Source of the DNA: Candidatus Nitrotoga sp. SPKER | GTDB taxonomy: Bacteria; Pseudomonadota; Gammaproteobacteria; Burkholderiales; Gallionellaceae | Direction of reading: 5' to 3' | Length of the DNA stretch: 64,000 nucleotides | NCBI GenBank assembly: GCA_003402285.1 | Contig: QFXG01000009.1 | Coordinates: 79,731 to 143,730, forward strand | In this document: in pieces, positions 8,954 to 19,337 of the stretch | Position numbering within the stretch: position 1 is the stretch's first letter | Layout of the letters: each line of letters begins with the position of its first letter | Program-made: the position numbers and the translations under genes | Notes under the pieces: generated by a model | The model's input: only the letters and a program-made list of their open reading frames with translations | What the model was told of the DNA's origin: nothing | Databases searched by the model: none

Positions 8954-10074
8954 TGCACAAAAGCACTGCGGTAATTAACACGGCAGTATTAGTCAGCCTG
9001 GATTTTGGCACACCGGATTATGCAGAAAGCTTGGAAGAATTGCGCCTGTTGGCAGAAAGTGCAGGCGTGCATTGCATCGCATTAATCGAAGGACGGCGGC
9101 AGCGTCCTGATGCGTCTTTATTTGCGGGTAGCGGTAAAGTGGATGAAATCTCCGCCATTGTCGAACAGAACGAGGTTCCGCTGGTTATTTTTAACCACGA
9201 CCTTTCCCCAGCGCAAATGCGCAATCTGACCGCTAGAATTAAAGCCCGTGTGATTGATCGCACCATGCTGATCCTGGATATCTTTGCCTTGCGCGCTCAA
9301 AGCCATGAAGGTAAGGTACAAGTGGAACTAGCCCAGCTTAAATATCTTTCCACTCGTTTGGTCGGCATGAATACCGACATGGGCCAACAGAAATACGCAG
9401 TCGGTGCTCGTGGACCAGGCGAAACACAGTTGGAACTAGATAGACGCAAACTGGACAAACGTGTGGTTTTGTTAAAAGAACGCCTGGAAAAACTTCATCG
9501 CCATCGCCAAGTACTACGTCGATCACGCACACGCTCAGATGTGTTATCGGTATCTATCGTTGGCTACACTAACGCGGGTAAGTCTACTTTATTCAATAAA
9601 TTGACCCACTCGAACGCATATGTTGCAGATCAGTTGTTTGCCACGCTCGACACAACTGCTCGGCGCGTATATATCGAAGGATCAGGTCAAGTGGTATTGT
9701 CGGACACGGTAGGCTTCATTCGTCATCTACCGCATAGTTTAATTGCAGCCTTTCGCAGCACATTAGACGAAACGGCGCAGGCCGATTTGTTGCTGCATGT
9801 AGTGGATGCCAATAGTTCGGAACGGTTTGATCAAATAGCTGAAGTTAATAAAGTATTGCTGGAAATTGGTGCGCAGCATATCCCACAAATTTTGATCTTC
9901 AATAAGATTGATCTACAGGATTTACCGGCGGGTGTGCAACGTGACGATTATGCTAGAATTACGCGCATTTATTTGAGCGCCAAAACTGGCGCAGGTATAG
10001 ATGAATTGCGTGCGGCGTTAGCGGAAGTAAGTAATGCCGAACACAATGGGATGTCCCTGAAACTAAATGATTGA
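8953..10074 (+). CDS. hflX: Ribosome-associated GTPase HflX
   Basis: The family binds 50S or 70S ribosomes and splits stalled ribosomes under stress. The 373-residue protein has the N-terminal HflX domain, a helical linker with GARGPGETQLELDRR at about 151-165, and the GTPase domain with G1 GYTNAGKST (204-212), G3 DTVGFIRHLP and G4 NKIDL. The C-terminal tail is short. It overlaps hfq by one base and is followed after 16 bases by hflK, as in many proteobacteria. Confidence 0.96.
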   Translation: MHKSTAVINTAVLVSLDFGTPDYAESLEELRLLAESAGVHCIALIEGRRQRPDASLFAGSGKVDEISAIVEQNEVPLVIFNHDLSPAQMRNLTARIKARVIDRTMLILDIFALRAQSHEGKVQVELAQLKYLSTRLVGMNTDMGQQKYAVGARGPGETQLELDRRKLDKRVVLLKERLEKLHRHRQVLRRSRTRSDVLSVSIVGYTNAGKSTLFNKLTHSNAYVADQLFATLDTTARRVYIEGSGQVVLSDTVGFIRHLPHSLIAAFRSTLDETAQADLLLHVVDANSSERFDQIAEVNKVLLEIGAQHIPQILIFNKIDLQDLPAGVQRDDYARITRIYLSAKTGAGIDELRAALAEVSNAEHNGMSLKLND

Positions 10075-10090
10075 TTAAATAGGATGAGTT

Positions 10091-11296
10091 ATGGGATTGA
10101 ATGACCCTCAATGGGGCAACAAAAACAGTGGCGGTCCACCAGACATAGAAGCAGTGTTGCGCGACATCAATAAAAAAATTTCCGCACTATTCGGCAACAA
10201 GGGCGGCGGCACCGGAAACACGGGCGGTGGAAATAACTCTAATAAATTCAATGCCAGCATCGGACTGATTGCAACGGTAGTTGCACTAATCTGGATCGCT
10301 AGCGGATTCTACATCGTGGACGCTAGTCAGCGCGGCGTGGTATTACGTTTTGGTAGCTTCGTCGAGACCACTCAGCCCGGCCCGCGCTGGCATCTACCAT
10401 TCCCTATTGAGTCTGTCGAAGTCGTAAATATCAGCCAGGTCAGGACAGTGGAAATCGGTTACCGTGACAATGTCAAAAACAAGATTTTAAAAGAGTCACT
10501 GATGTTGACGGATGATGAAAATATTATCGATATTCAATTCGCCGTTCAGTACTTCTTGAAAGACCCAGGCGAATATTTGTTCAATAACCGTGCACCGGAT
10601 GAGAATGTCCGTCAAGCGGCAGAAACTGCAATACGTGAAATTGTAGGCAAAAACAAGATGGATTTCGTCCTGTACGAAGGACGCGAACAGGTCGCTGCAG
10701 CTACAACAAAACTCGCTCAAGAAATTTTGGACCGCTATAAATCCGGGATTTTATTGAGCAAAGTTACCATGCAAAATGCGCAACCGCCTGAACAAGTGCA
10801 GGCCGCATTCGACGATGCGGTTAAAGCGGGGCAGGACAGGGAACGTCAAAAGAACGAAGGTCAAGCTTACGCTAATGATGTAATACCCAGAGCAAAAGGG
10901 GCAGCAGCACGTCTGATGCAGGAAGCCGAAGGTTATCGCCAGCGCGTAATCGCCAGCGCCGAGGGTGATGCCAGCCGCTTCCAACAAGTGCTGCTGGAAT
11001 ATGAAAAAGCGCCTGTTGTTACTCGTGAACGTATGTATATCGATATGATGCAACAGATTTTAACCAGCACGAGTAAGGTAATGGTGGATCAGAAGAGTGG
11101 TAACAACTTGCTATACCTGCCATTGGACAAGTTGATTCAAAGCACAGCGCAGGGTGGCCTAACTTTACCCGAAGCACAAGCAAGCGGTCATGCCGATCAA
11201 CAAGCGGTTCCGTCCGCACCAATCAATGAGAGTGCGGCAGTCATGCCGCGCGCGCGCGAGGAATTACGCGGTCGCAACAGGGAGGCACGTCAATGA
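10091..11296 (+). CDS. hflK: Membrane protease modulator HflK
   Basis: HflK and HflC form a large SPFH-domain cage around FtsH and modulate its proteolysis of membrane proteins. The 401-residue protein starts with a glycine/asparagine-rich cytoplasmic segment (about 1-55). One transmembrane helix follows (about 57-76, IATVVALIWIASGFYIV). Next come the band-7 domain with QRGVVLRFG and a long helical stretch rich in alanine, glutamate and arginine. Its last bases overlap the hflC start by four (ATGA). The partner protease ftsH is in the same window at 55395-57302. Confidence 0.95.
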   Translation: MGLNDPQWGNKNSGGPPDIEAVLRDINKKISALFGNKGGGTGNTGGGNNSNKFNASIGLIATVVALIWIASGFYIVDASQRGVVLRFGSFVETTQPGPRWHLPFPIESVEVVNISQVRTVEIGYRDNVKNKILKESLMLTDDENIIDIQFAVQYFLKDPGEYLFNNRAPDENVRQAAETAIREIVGKNKMDFVLYEGREQVAAATTKLAQEILDRYKSGILLSKVTMQNAQPPEQVQAAFDDAVKAGQDRERQKNEGQAYANDVIPRAKGAAARLMQEAEGYRQRVIASAEGDASRFQQVLLEYEKAPVVTRERMYIDMMQQILTSTSKVMVDQKSGNNLLYLPLDKLIQSTAQGGLTLPEAQASGHADQQAVPSAPINESAAVMPRAREELRGRNREARQ

Positions 11297-12171
11297 AACC
11301 TAATTTTGTCAATATTCTGATGGGCGCAGCCGCAGTATTAATCTTGCTCAGCCTCAGTATGTTCGTGGTAGATCAGCGCCAGACCGTCATCGTATTACAA
11401 CTTGGCGAAATGGTAGGCGTGAAGACCGCACCCGGCCTCTATTTCAAAATCCCGCTAATACAAAATGTACGTTATTTCGATTCACGCATTTTGACTTTTG
11501 ATAGCGTAGAACCAGAACGCTTTATCACAGCTGAAAAGAAAAACGTGATGGTGGATTCCTTCGTCAAGTGGCGCATCGCCGATGTCAAGCAGTATTACGT
11601 CAGTGTGGGCGGGGACGAGATCCGTGCAAAAACCCGTTTAATGCAGACAGTAAACTCAAGTATGCGTGAAGAGTTCGGTAAACGGACTATTAACGAAGTG
11701 GTGTCCGGCGAACGTGACAAAATTATGAACACTCTGCGTCAAAAAGCCGATTTAGACGCACGAAAAATTGGCGTACAAGTACTGGATGTGCGCCTGAAAC
11801 GGGTGGATTTTCCAACTGAAATTAGTGAATCAGTATATCGCCGGATGGATGCCGAACGTAAACGCGTTGCCAATGAGCTACGTGCCACCGGTAATGCAGA
11901 AAGTGAGAAGATCCGCGCCGATGCTGACCGACAAAGAGAAGTGACGCTCGCCGATGCATACCGTGATGCGCAAAAAATAAAGGGGGATGGTGATGCAAAA
12001 TCCTCTGCTATTTATGCTGCCGCGTTTGGGCGTAATTCAGAGTTCTATGCATTTTATCGCAGCATGGATGCCTATAAGCAGAGCTTCAAAAACAAGAGCG
12101 ATGTCATGGTAATGGATCCCAGCTCCGCATTCTTTAAATATCTCAAGGGTTCCACTAAACCGGGCAAATAA
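11293..12171 (+). CDS. hflC: Membrane protease modulator HflC
   Basis: Partner of HflK in the FtsH-regulating complex. It has 292 residues with one N-terminal membrane helix (about 8-26) and then a band-7/SPFH domain (DQRQTVIVLQLGE, VDSFVKWRI). A helical region with RMDAERKRVANELRATG and the DADRQREVTLADAYRDAQ stretch follows, as is typical of HflC. The four-base overlap with hflK suggests balanced synthesis of the two subunits. Confidence 0.95.
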   Translation: MKPNFVNILMGAAAVLILLSLSMFVVDQRQTVIVLQLGEMVGVKTAPGLYFKIPLIQNVRYFDSRILTFDSVEPERFITAEKKNVMVDSFVKWRIADVKQYYVSVGGDEIRAKTRLMQTVNSSMREEFGKRTINEVVSGERDKIMNTLRQKADLDARKIGVQVLDVRLKRVDFPTEISESVYRRMDAERKRVANELRATGNAESEKIRADADRQREVTLADAYRDAQKIKGDGDAKSSAIYAAAFGRNSEFYAFYRSMDAYKQSFKNKSDVMVMDPSSAFFKYLKGSTKPGK

Positions 12172-12186
12172 GTTGGAGTTTTCAAT

Positions 12187-12372
12187 ATGCTGACTTATTT
12201 GTTTATCGGGTTGGCATTGATGCTGGTGATTGAAGGTATCATGCCGTTTTTATTTCCTGCCTTGTGGCGCGAGACGCTGCGCAAACTGGTAATGTTTTCT
12301 GATGGGCAAATCCGTTTTTTAGGCCTTACTGCCATGCTATCAGGGCTGCTGTTACTGTATTGGGTAAAATAA
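12187..12372 (+). CDS. DUF2065 (YjeT-like) small membrane protein
   Basis: This 61-residue protein has two predicted membrane helices (about 2-23 and 42-60) joined by a short loop containing ALWRETLRKLV. The family is conserved between hflC and hisZ or purA in proteobacteria and has no known biochemical role. Its stop codon shares one base with the hisZ ATG (TAATG). Confidence 0.85.
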   Translation: MLTYLFIGLALMLVIEGIMPFLFPALWRETLRKLVMFSDGQIRFLGLTAMLSGLLLLYWVK

Positions 12373-13538
12373 TGCCGAATTCAAATTGGCTATTGCCAGA
12401 ATACATTCAAGATATATTGCCGGACGAGGCATGGCGCATTGAGAGTATGCGCGCCAATGTGCTTGAATTGCTGCGCCGATCCGGTTATCAATTAGTAGCA
12501 CCACCGCTGTTGGAATATGCCGAGTCCCTACAGATCATTGGCAACCATGATATGGACTTACGCACGTTTAAGCTGGTTGACCAATTGAGTGGGCGTACCT
12601 TGGCGCTGCGCGCCGACATTACGCCACAGGTAGCGCGCATTGACGCACATTTGCTCAATCGTCAAGGCGTAACCCGACTGTGCTATGCCGGAAGCGTGCT
12701 CCACACCCAGCCTGCGGGATTAACGCGCACACGCGAATTATTACAGATTGGTGCAGAACTATATGGTCATAGCGGTCTGGAAAGTGATCTGGAGATACAA
12801 CGCTTAATGCTCCAGTCTTTAAGTTTACTCGGTATTGAAGGGGTTCATCTTGACCTTGGTCATGTTGCACTTTTTCGCGCACTAATCAGTCGCGCAGGGA
12901 TTTCAAAAAAACTGGAAATGGAATTATCCAACGCATTGCAAGGCAAAAATGTGCCTGCATTGCGCCCATTAGTAGCTGATTTGATGCCGGAAGTGAAAAA
13001 TGCGCTGCTGGCATTACCTAAATTGTACGGTGGGACAGAGGTGATAGAAGACGCCCGTGCGACGTTGCCGAACTATCCTGAAGTGACAGCAGCGCTAAAT
13101 GAGCTGGAACAGGCTGCGGGTCACCTGCAACCTCTGGCACACACCATTGGCATCGATCTTGCCGAGCTGCGAGGCTATCACTACCACAGTGGTATGGTAT
13201 TTGCCGCTTATCATGCTGGCAGCCATGATGCCATTGCTGTGGGCGGACGCTATGACGATGTAGGCAAAAGTTTCGGCCGCGCCCGCCCGGCCACCGGTTT
13301 TAGCATGGATTTACGCCAGTTGCATGGCTTGCTGGCCCAACACTCGCAACCTATGGGTATATTGGCACCCCATCGTGATGACCCAGCACTCCATGAAAAA
13401 ATCGCGCAGTTGCGCGCACAGGGGCATGCAGTGGTTATTGATTTTTTAGACACTTTGGAACTGCGTACTGAACTTTATTGTGACAGCGAACTCATCCTGC
13501 GCGATGGCGCGTGGCACGTAGTCAAAATGAAATTTTAA
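12372..13538 (+). CDS. hisZ: ATP phosphoribosyltransferase regulatory subunit
   Basis: HisZ is a catalytically inactive paralogue of histidyl-tRNA synthetase that pairs with short-form HisG in the first step of histidine synthesis. Starting at the ATG at 12372 (overlapping the DUF2065 stop by one base), it has 388 residues. An upstream in-frame start at 12360 would lie inside DUF2065. Class II synthetase core motifs are recognisable (LRADITPQVARID at about 83-95, and AVGGRYDDVGKSFGRARPATGFSMD late), but there is no anticodon-binding domain. The partner hisG is not in this window. The position ahead of purA is typical of betaproteobacteria. Confidence 0.94.
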   Translation: MPNSNWLLPEYIQDILPDEAWRIESMRANVLELLRRSGYQLVAPPLLEYAESLQIIGNHDMDLRTFKLVDQLSGRTLALRADITPQVARIDAHLLNRQGVTRLCYAGSVLHTQPAGLTRTRELLQIGAELYGHSGLESDLEIQRLMLQSLSLLGIEGVHLDLGHVALFRALISRAGISKKLEMELSNALQGKNVPALRPLVADLMPEVKNALLALPKLYGGTEVIEDARATLPNYPEVTAALNELEQAAGHLQPLAHTIGIDLAELRGYHYHSGMVFAAYHAGSHDAIAVGGRYDDVGKSFGRARPATGFSMDLRQLHGLLAQHSQPMGILAPHRDDPALHEKIAQLRAQGHAVVIDFLDTLELRTELYCDSELILRDGAWHVVKMKF

Positions 13539-13582
13539 ATTTATCGCCAGCTTACCCAAAAGGTGACGGCAATTTTGAATAA

Positions 13583-14908
<1,326 letters not shown>

Positions 14909-15005
14909 ATAATTTTTTGGATCACTTACCTTTTCTTAACCCCACCCGATCAATCATCATACAAAGCAATAAATTTAATAACACAACAGAACTATGCCAC
15001 AGCTT

Positions 15006-15839
15006 TTAGCGTTTCATGATTGCGTGAATGTAATTACTGGGGATGGCATATGAAATACCGCTCGGGTGGGCTAACACGTTTTCTTTAGTCCCTTTCACAA
15101 ATACCATATTGAGAATGCCAAAAACCTTACCTGTTTTAGGATCAAACAGCGGGCTTCCGCTATTTCCCGGATAAGCAGTTCCATCCAGTTGAAATACTAA
15201 ATAGGGTGCTCGAAGCCGCTTGACTACATTGATATCAAGCTGTTTCGTGGATAATGCTGGAATAACAATAGGGGTAATTGCCGAAATAATGGCCTGATGT
15301 GTCACTGGGTATAGCCCCAACACCATGCCAATGGGAAAGCCGGTAAATGCGACTGTCTCTCCTTCTTTTACCGTATCTGAATCTCCGATCACCAAGGCTG
15401 GCAAGGGTTCGCCACTGATTTTCAACAGCGCCAAGTCATGCTCAACGTCCATCTCGACCAGGGTCGCAAACCGAGCCTTAGCCGCTGCCCCGCGACCCAC
15501 AAAAATGGCCAGCGACTCCTTTTTTTCCGTATTTAGATTTTGCGGAACGACATGGGCATTGGTAATAATATGAAGACCATCACCTACAGCAAATCCCGTT
15601 CCAAGAAAATTGGCTGGTGGCGCACGAGTTTGCATTACGGTTCCGATAGCGACAATGGAAGGCCTGACTATTTCTATGGTCTGGGGAAACTCATTCGCAG
15701 ATACGCTGCCAAAATGGCAACACAGCGCCAGAAAATAGATACCAATGAATTCAACAGTGCATCGTTTTATTCGACTATCAAGCAAAAGCCTAACCACGTT
15801 GATAACAGAACGGTCACATATACAGCCATCATCAGTCAC
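15006..15839 (-). CDS. Exported trypsin-like serine protease (S1C type), no PDZ domain
   Basis: The 277-residue protein starts at GTG, with AAAGGAG seven bases upstream. A hydrophobic segment at about 30-48 serves as an anchor or signal, ending near VSANE. The triad is complete: His96 (TNAHVV), Asp135 (EHDLALL) and Ser227 (GNSGSP). The oxyanion region and the LGTGFAVGDGLHIITNAH pattern resemble DegP/HtrA proteases, but the protein ends after the protease domain, with no PDZ domain. Acting in the periplasm is inferred. It is a lone leftward gene convergent with purA, and no substrate can be assigned. Confidence 0.88.
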   Translation of the reverse strand: MTDDGCICDRSVINVVRLLLDSRIKRCTVEFIGIYFLALCCHFGSVSANEFPQTIEIVRPSIVAIGTVMQTRAPPANFLGTGFAVGDGLHIITNAHVVPQNLNTEKKESLAIFVGRGAAAKARFATLVEMDVEHDLALLKISGEPLPALVIGDSDTVKEGETVAFTGFPIGMVLGLYPVTHQAIISAITPIVIPALSTKQLDINVVKRLRAPYLVFQLDGTAYPGNSGSPLFDPKTGKVFGILNMVFVKGTKENVLAHPSGISYAIPSNYIHAIMKR

Positions 15840-16036
15840 AATAAAACTCCTTTGATATTTAATTTTTCTTTTTAATTATGCGCTTAGGTTAATATCGAGA
15901 CAAGCCTAACCAAAATAATAGTGACGCGAAAAACCTCGGAATAGCATATTCAGTTTGTAATTTAATCAATAATTTTATGTTCTTTGGCTGCTTGAGTAAC
16001 CAACTGGGGATTACCAACCAGTGCCATTGGACACCA
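15840..16036. other. Intergenic, no gene seen
   Basis: AT-rich spacer between two leftward genes. It contains the AAAGGAG ribosome binding site of the protease gene (about 15847-15853). No clear terminator for the helicase gene. Confidence 0.4.
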
Positions 16037-19000
16037 TTACGATTTTGTCATCTCCCATAACGTTCCATCCGAATACAGCAACGCGCAGCGAACTGTTTTT
16101 CCAGCATAAACGGTCTGCATCGCGACACGATATTCCTGCATCTGCACACTATGAGATACAGAATCAGACGCTGCGCCGGTCTTGTAATCAAGCACCCATA
16201 CTTCATCTTCAAACTCCACCAGTCGATCGATGCGACGCAATTCACCGCGTGCGTTTACATAAGACATCTCATTACAAGCCACTCGGTATTGCTGCGGATC
16301 GAAGAAACGTTGTAATGTCGGCAATGCCAACAGGTGTTGTGCCTGTTGCCAAAGTGATTCCATGTCACTGGACGAGATATCGAACTGCAGTTGCAGCGCC
16401 GCCTTGTCAGCCATCTCTCTCTTCTTGATTCCATCTGCCGTAAGTAGGACAGAGGTGCTTGGCGAAGATACGCTTAAATGTTGCAACAACGCGTGTAACA
16501 AAATTCCTTGCCGCTGAGCAGCAGTGGAGCGCATAGCGCGCTGACCTGTGGGTAATGGACGCAATAATGCCGCATCGATTTCAGTAGCGACACCAGGTAA
16601 AACAGAAACAAGATTATCGGCCGCAATCAGCAAGGGATTATCGCCCTCCTCCACCGCCGCCGAAATGCGGCCATACCAGGAGGTTCCTTTCAGTTCACCA
16701 TTTCCGCTCACCAGCAGCGCTTGTTTTGCACGCGTCATGGCGACATATAGCAAATTCATTTCTTCACGCCGAACATAATTTTCCTCGGCATCAAAATAAG
16801 CCGCTCGTTTGGCTCCGCGTCTACGCTTATCCGTAAATAACGAGAAATGCACTGGTTGCAGTGCATCGGGGGGCCAATCGAGCAGCACATCATAGTTATC
16901 TGCTTTACGTTGCGTATCGTTGGCATCAAGTAACCACACGATGGGTGCTTCCAGCCCCTTGGCCTCATGCACGGTGTAGATACGCACGGCATTACCAACC
17001 TCACCTACCTTGCCCTCGTCTGGTGATTCATTGTTGTCAGCTGTGCGAAGCTCGCTCAGCTCAGTAAGGAAGCGCGGCAAACTGGGATAGCGTCCGGCAT
17101 CCACATTCAGCGCAATCTCCATAAAGGCATGCAGGTTGGCGCGTATCGTATCAACCATTTCGACAGGGAGCGCAGCTTCATACCGATACAACACATCACC
17201 CTCAAAATAGATGCGATCAAGCAGATCATGAACCGGCAACTTGTCAGCGCGATCCAGCCAATTATTTAGCAAGCGATGCGCACGCGACAATTCGGCAGAA
17301 GCAACGCCGCTCTGCACACAGCATTGCAGCCGTGACCACCAGCTACCACCAATTTCGTCTTGAGCCAATTGCATTAAATCGCCATCGGAGCAGGCAAAAA
17401 TGGGGGAACGCAGAACTTGCGCTAATTCCAAATTGGCGAATGGAGTGATCAAAAAGGTCAGTAATGCCTGTATATCTTCCGCTTCCAACGTGTCCAACAG
17501 CCCGCCGCGTCGCGAAGTTAAAAATGGAATGCGGTGCGTACGCAAAGCCCTCTCATACACGCGTAAATGGGTGCGCTTACGTACCAATACCATAATGTCA
17601 CGGTATTCTGCACGCCGCACTGCGCCGTCAGCATCGTGCACACTCCAGTGCGCCATGATGTCGGCGATGCCAGCGGCAAACTGCTGCGCCTCAGCTTCAC
17701 GCTCGCCAGTCGCTTGTTCGATACGTGCTTCCTGCAAAGGGTTACGCAACCAGCCCGGTCTACTCAGCACATCAATCTCGGCCGAATTTTCAATTACCGC
17801 TAGCGGTAAGACAGTGACGAAACCAGGTAAATTTGTGTAATGCGCGATGTGTGTTTCAAAATCCACGAAGCCATCCGGCTGCGAATCAAACACACGATTT
17901 ACCGCTTGCAGGACCATCGGAGCATTGCGCCGCGTGACATTCTGGCTAAGATAATGCGCGCCAAACTCTTGTTGCAGCCATGCACTTACTTCTCCGAACA
18001 GGCGCGCGTCGGCACGACGAAAGCGGTAAATGGATTGCTTGGGATCGCCCACCACAAAAACGGTTGGCCGCGACTCCACCGCAGCAGATGCGGCAAACCA
18101 GGCCTGCAGAATCTGCCATTGCACCGGGTTGGTATCCTGAAATTCATCCAGCAAAACGTGTTTGTAGCGGCTATCGAGTTTGTACTGCATATACTCGGCA
18201 CAATCACTCTGATTGAGTAGACGGCATACCTGCCATTCCACATCAGTAAAATCCATTACCTGCTGACGCAACTTCAAATCCTGATAGTGTTGCAGCAATG
18301 CTGCCCCGCAATGCAACGCGGCCTGGTTCATACGCAGCGCTTCGCGCTCTGTCAACGCATCACGCACAGACTGCAGGGATTCGAATAAGGCACAACAAAG
18401 GCTGCTATAGCGCGCTTCATCCTGCCCTTTATTCGCCTTGAGTTTGCGCGGTTCGCCCTGTTTGGTATAAAACTTTGCGCTGAGTGCTTCAAAGCGTGCA
18501 GCTAAATCTTGTAGACTCAAGGCTTCCAACAGCTTACCCGCTTCTTTCTGCTGCGCTGCCGAGCCGCTTTGCAACAAGCTTGCAAATGCCTGTACATTGG
18601 ATTCAAAATTTTGATCCATCAGTGCCGCCAGCGGATCATCCTCCGGATCAACGTCAAGTTTGATACGGAGTTGCTCCATCGCATAGCCCACCGCATCTTC
18701 CTGACCGCTGGTATAAGCCCACCATTCGGCTCGCTTCTGTACAAAATTCTTTAGCAGTGTGCGCGTACTGTGCAAACCATATTCCGCAAACAACCATTGC
18801 ATCTCTTGCGCAGTTTCATTGTTGGGTGCAGCACGCAAACTATCGGCGAACATTTGCCATGCTTCCTCATGCAGCACCGAAGTACGCTCCAGCAATTGCA
18901 TCCCTATAAGCAGACCAGAATTCAACGGGGCGCGCTGGATGATCTGCATGAACCAGCCGTGAAAAGTATTGATGGTAATAGCAGATTGCGTCATTAGACA

Positions 19001-19306
19001 GTCGCAATACAGACTTCGCGCGCGCATCAGCAGACTGTCGTTTACATCGTGCAGTTCGCGCTCCACAAGAAAAATACGCACAGCAACATCATCCTGCGTG
19101 GCAAGAAAATGTAACCATTCGTGCAAGCGCGCCTGCATTTCCTGCGCAGCTTTTCGAGTGAACGTGATGGCTAAAATTTCTCCGGGTTTAACACCGGCTA
19201 ACAGCAAACGTAGAATTCGTGACACCAACAGCCAGGTTTTACCGCTGCCGGCACAGGCTTCCACGACAACGCTGTGCTGAGGGTTGAGAGCAATGGAATT
19301 GTTCAT
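16037..19306 (-). CDS. UvrD/AddA-type helicase-nuclease
   Basis: Large ATP-dependent helicase with a C-terminal RecB-type nuclease, predicted to process double-strand breaks with its neighbour. I start it at the ATG at 19306, which has GGGAG nine bases upstream; this gives 1089 residues. A longer frame to 19516 would overlap the AddB-like gene by 179 bases. Seen: Walker A EACAGSGKTWLL at about 16-27, motif II LLDEFQDTNPVQW, GDPKQSIYRFRRAD, VHEAKGLEAPIVWLLD, and LYVAMTRAK. The C-terminal nuclease has RRIDRLVEF, VLDYKTG and a following MQEYRVAM. It lies 31 bases after the AddB-like gene. The pair fits AddAB-type recombination machinery better than RecBCD, as there is no recC or recD here. Confidence 0.9.
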   Translation of the reverse strand: MNNSIALNPQHSVVVEACAGSGKTWLLVSRILRLLLAGVKPGEILAITFTRKAAQEMQARLHEWLHFLATQDDVAVRIFLVERELHDVNDSLLMRARSLYCDCLMTQSAITINTFHGWFMQIIQRAPLNSGLLIGMQLLERTSVLHEEAWQMFADSLRAAPNNETAQEMQWLFAEYGLHSTRTLLKNFVQKRAEWWAYTSGQEDAVGYAMEQLRIKLDVDPEDDPLAALMDQNFESNVQAFASLLQSGSAAQQKEAGKLLEALSLQDLAARFEALSAKFYTKQGEPRKLKANKGQDEARYSSLCCALFESLQSVRDALTEREALRMNQAALHCGAALLQHYQDLKLRQQVMDFTDVEWQVCRLLNQSDCAEYMQYKLDSRYKHVLLDEFQDTNPVQWQILQAWFAASAAVESRPTVFVVGDPKQSIYRFRRADARLFGEVSAWLQQEFGAHYLSQNVTRRNAPMVLQAVNRVFDSQPDGFVDFETHIAHYTNLPGFVTVLPLAVIENSAEIDVLSRPGWLRNPLQEARIEQATGEREAEAQQFAAGIADIMAHWSVHDADGAVRRAEYRDIMVLVRKRTHLRVYERALRTHRIPFLTSRRGGLLDTLEAEDIQALLTFLITPFANLELAQVLRSPIFACSDGDLMQLAQDEIGGSWWSRLQCCVQSGVASAELSRAHRLLNNWLDRADKLPVHDLLDRIYFEGDVLYRYEAALPVEMVDTIRANLHAFMEIALNVDAGRYPSLPRFLTELSELRTADNNESPDEGKVGEVGNAVRIYTVHEAKGLEAPIVWLLDANDTQRKADNYDVLLDWPPDALQPVHFSLFTDKRRRGAKRAAYFDAEENYVRREEMNLLYVAMTRAKQALLVSGNGELKGTSWYGRISAAVEEGDNPLLIAADNLVSVLPGVATEIDAALLRPLPTGQRAMRSTAAQRQGILLHALLQHLSVSSPSTSVLLTADGIKKREMADKAALQLQFDISSSDMESLWQQAQHLLALPTLQRFFDPQQYRVACNEMSYVNARGELRRIDRLVEFEDEVWVLDYKTGAASDSVSHSVQMQEYRVAMQTVYAGKTVRCALLYSDGTLWEMTKS

Positions 19307-19337
19307 TGCATGCTCCCTATTCCTTGCACTTCTTTCA

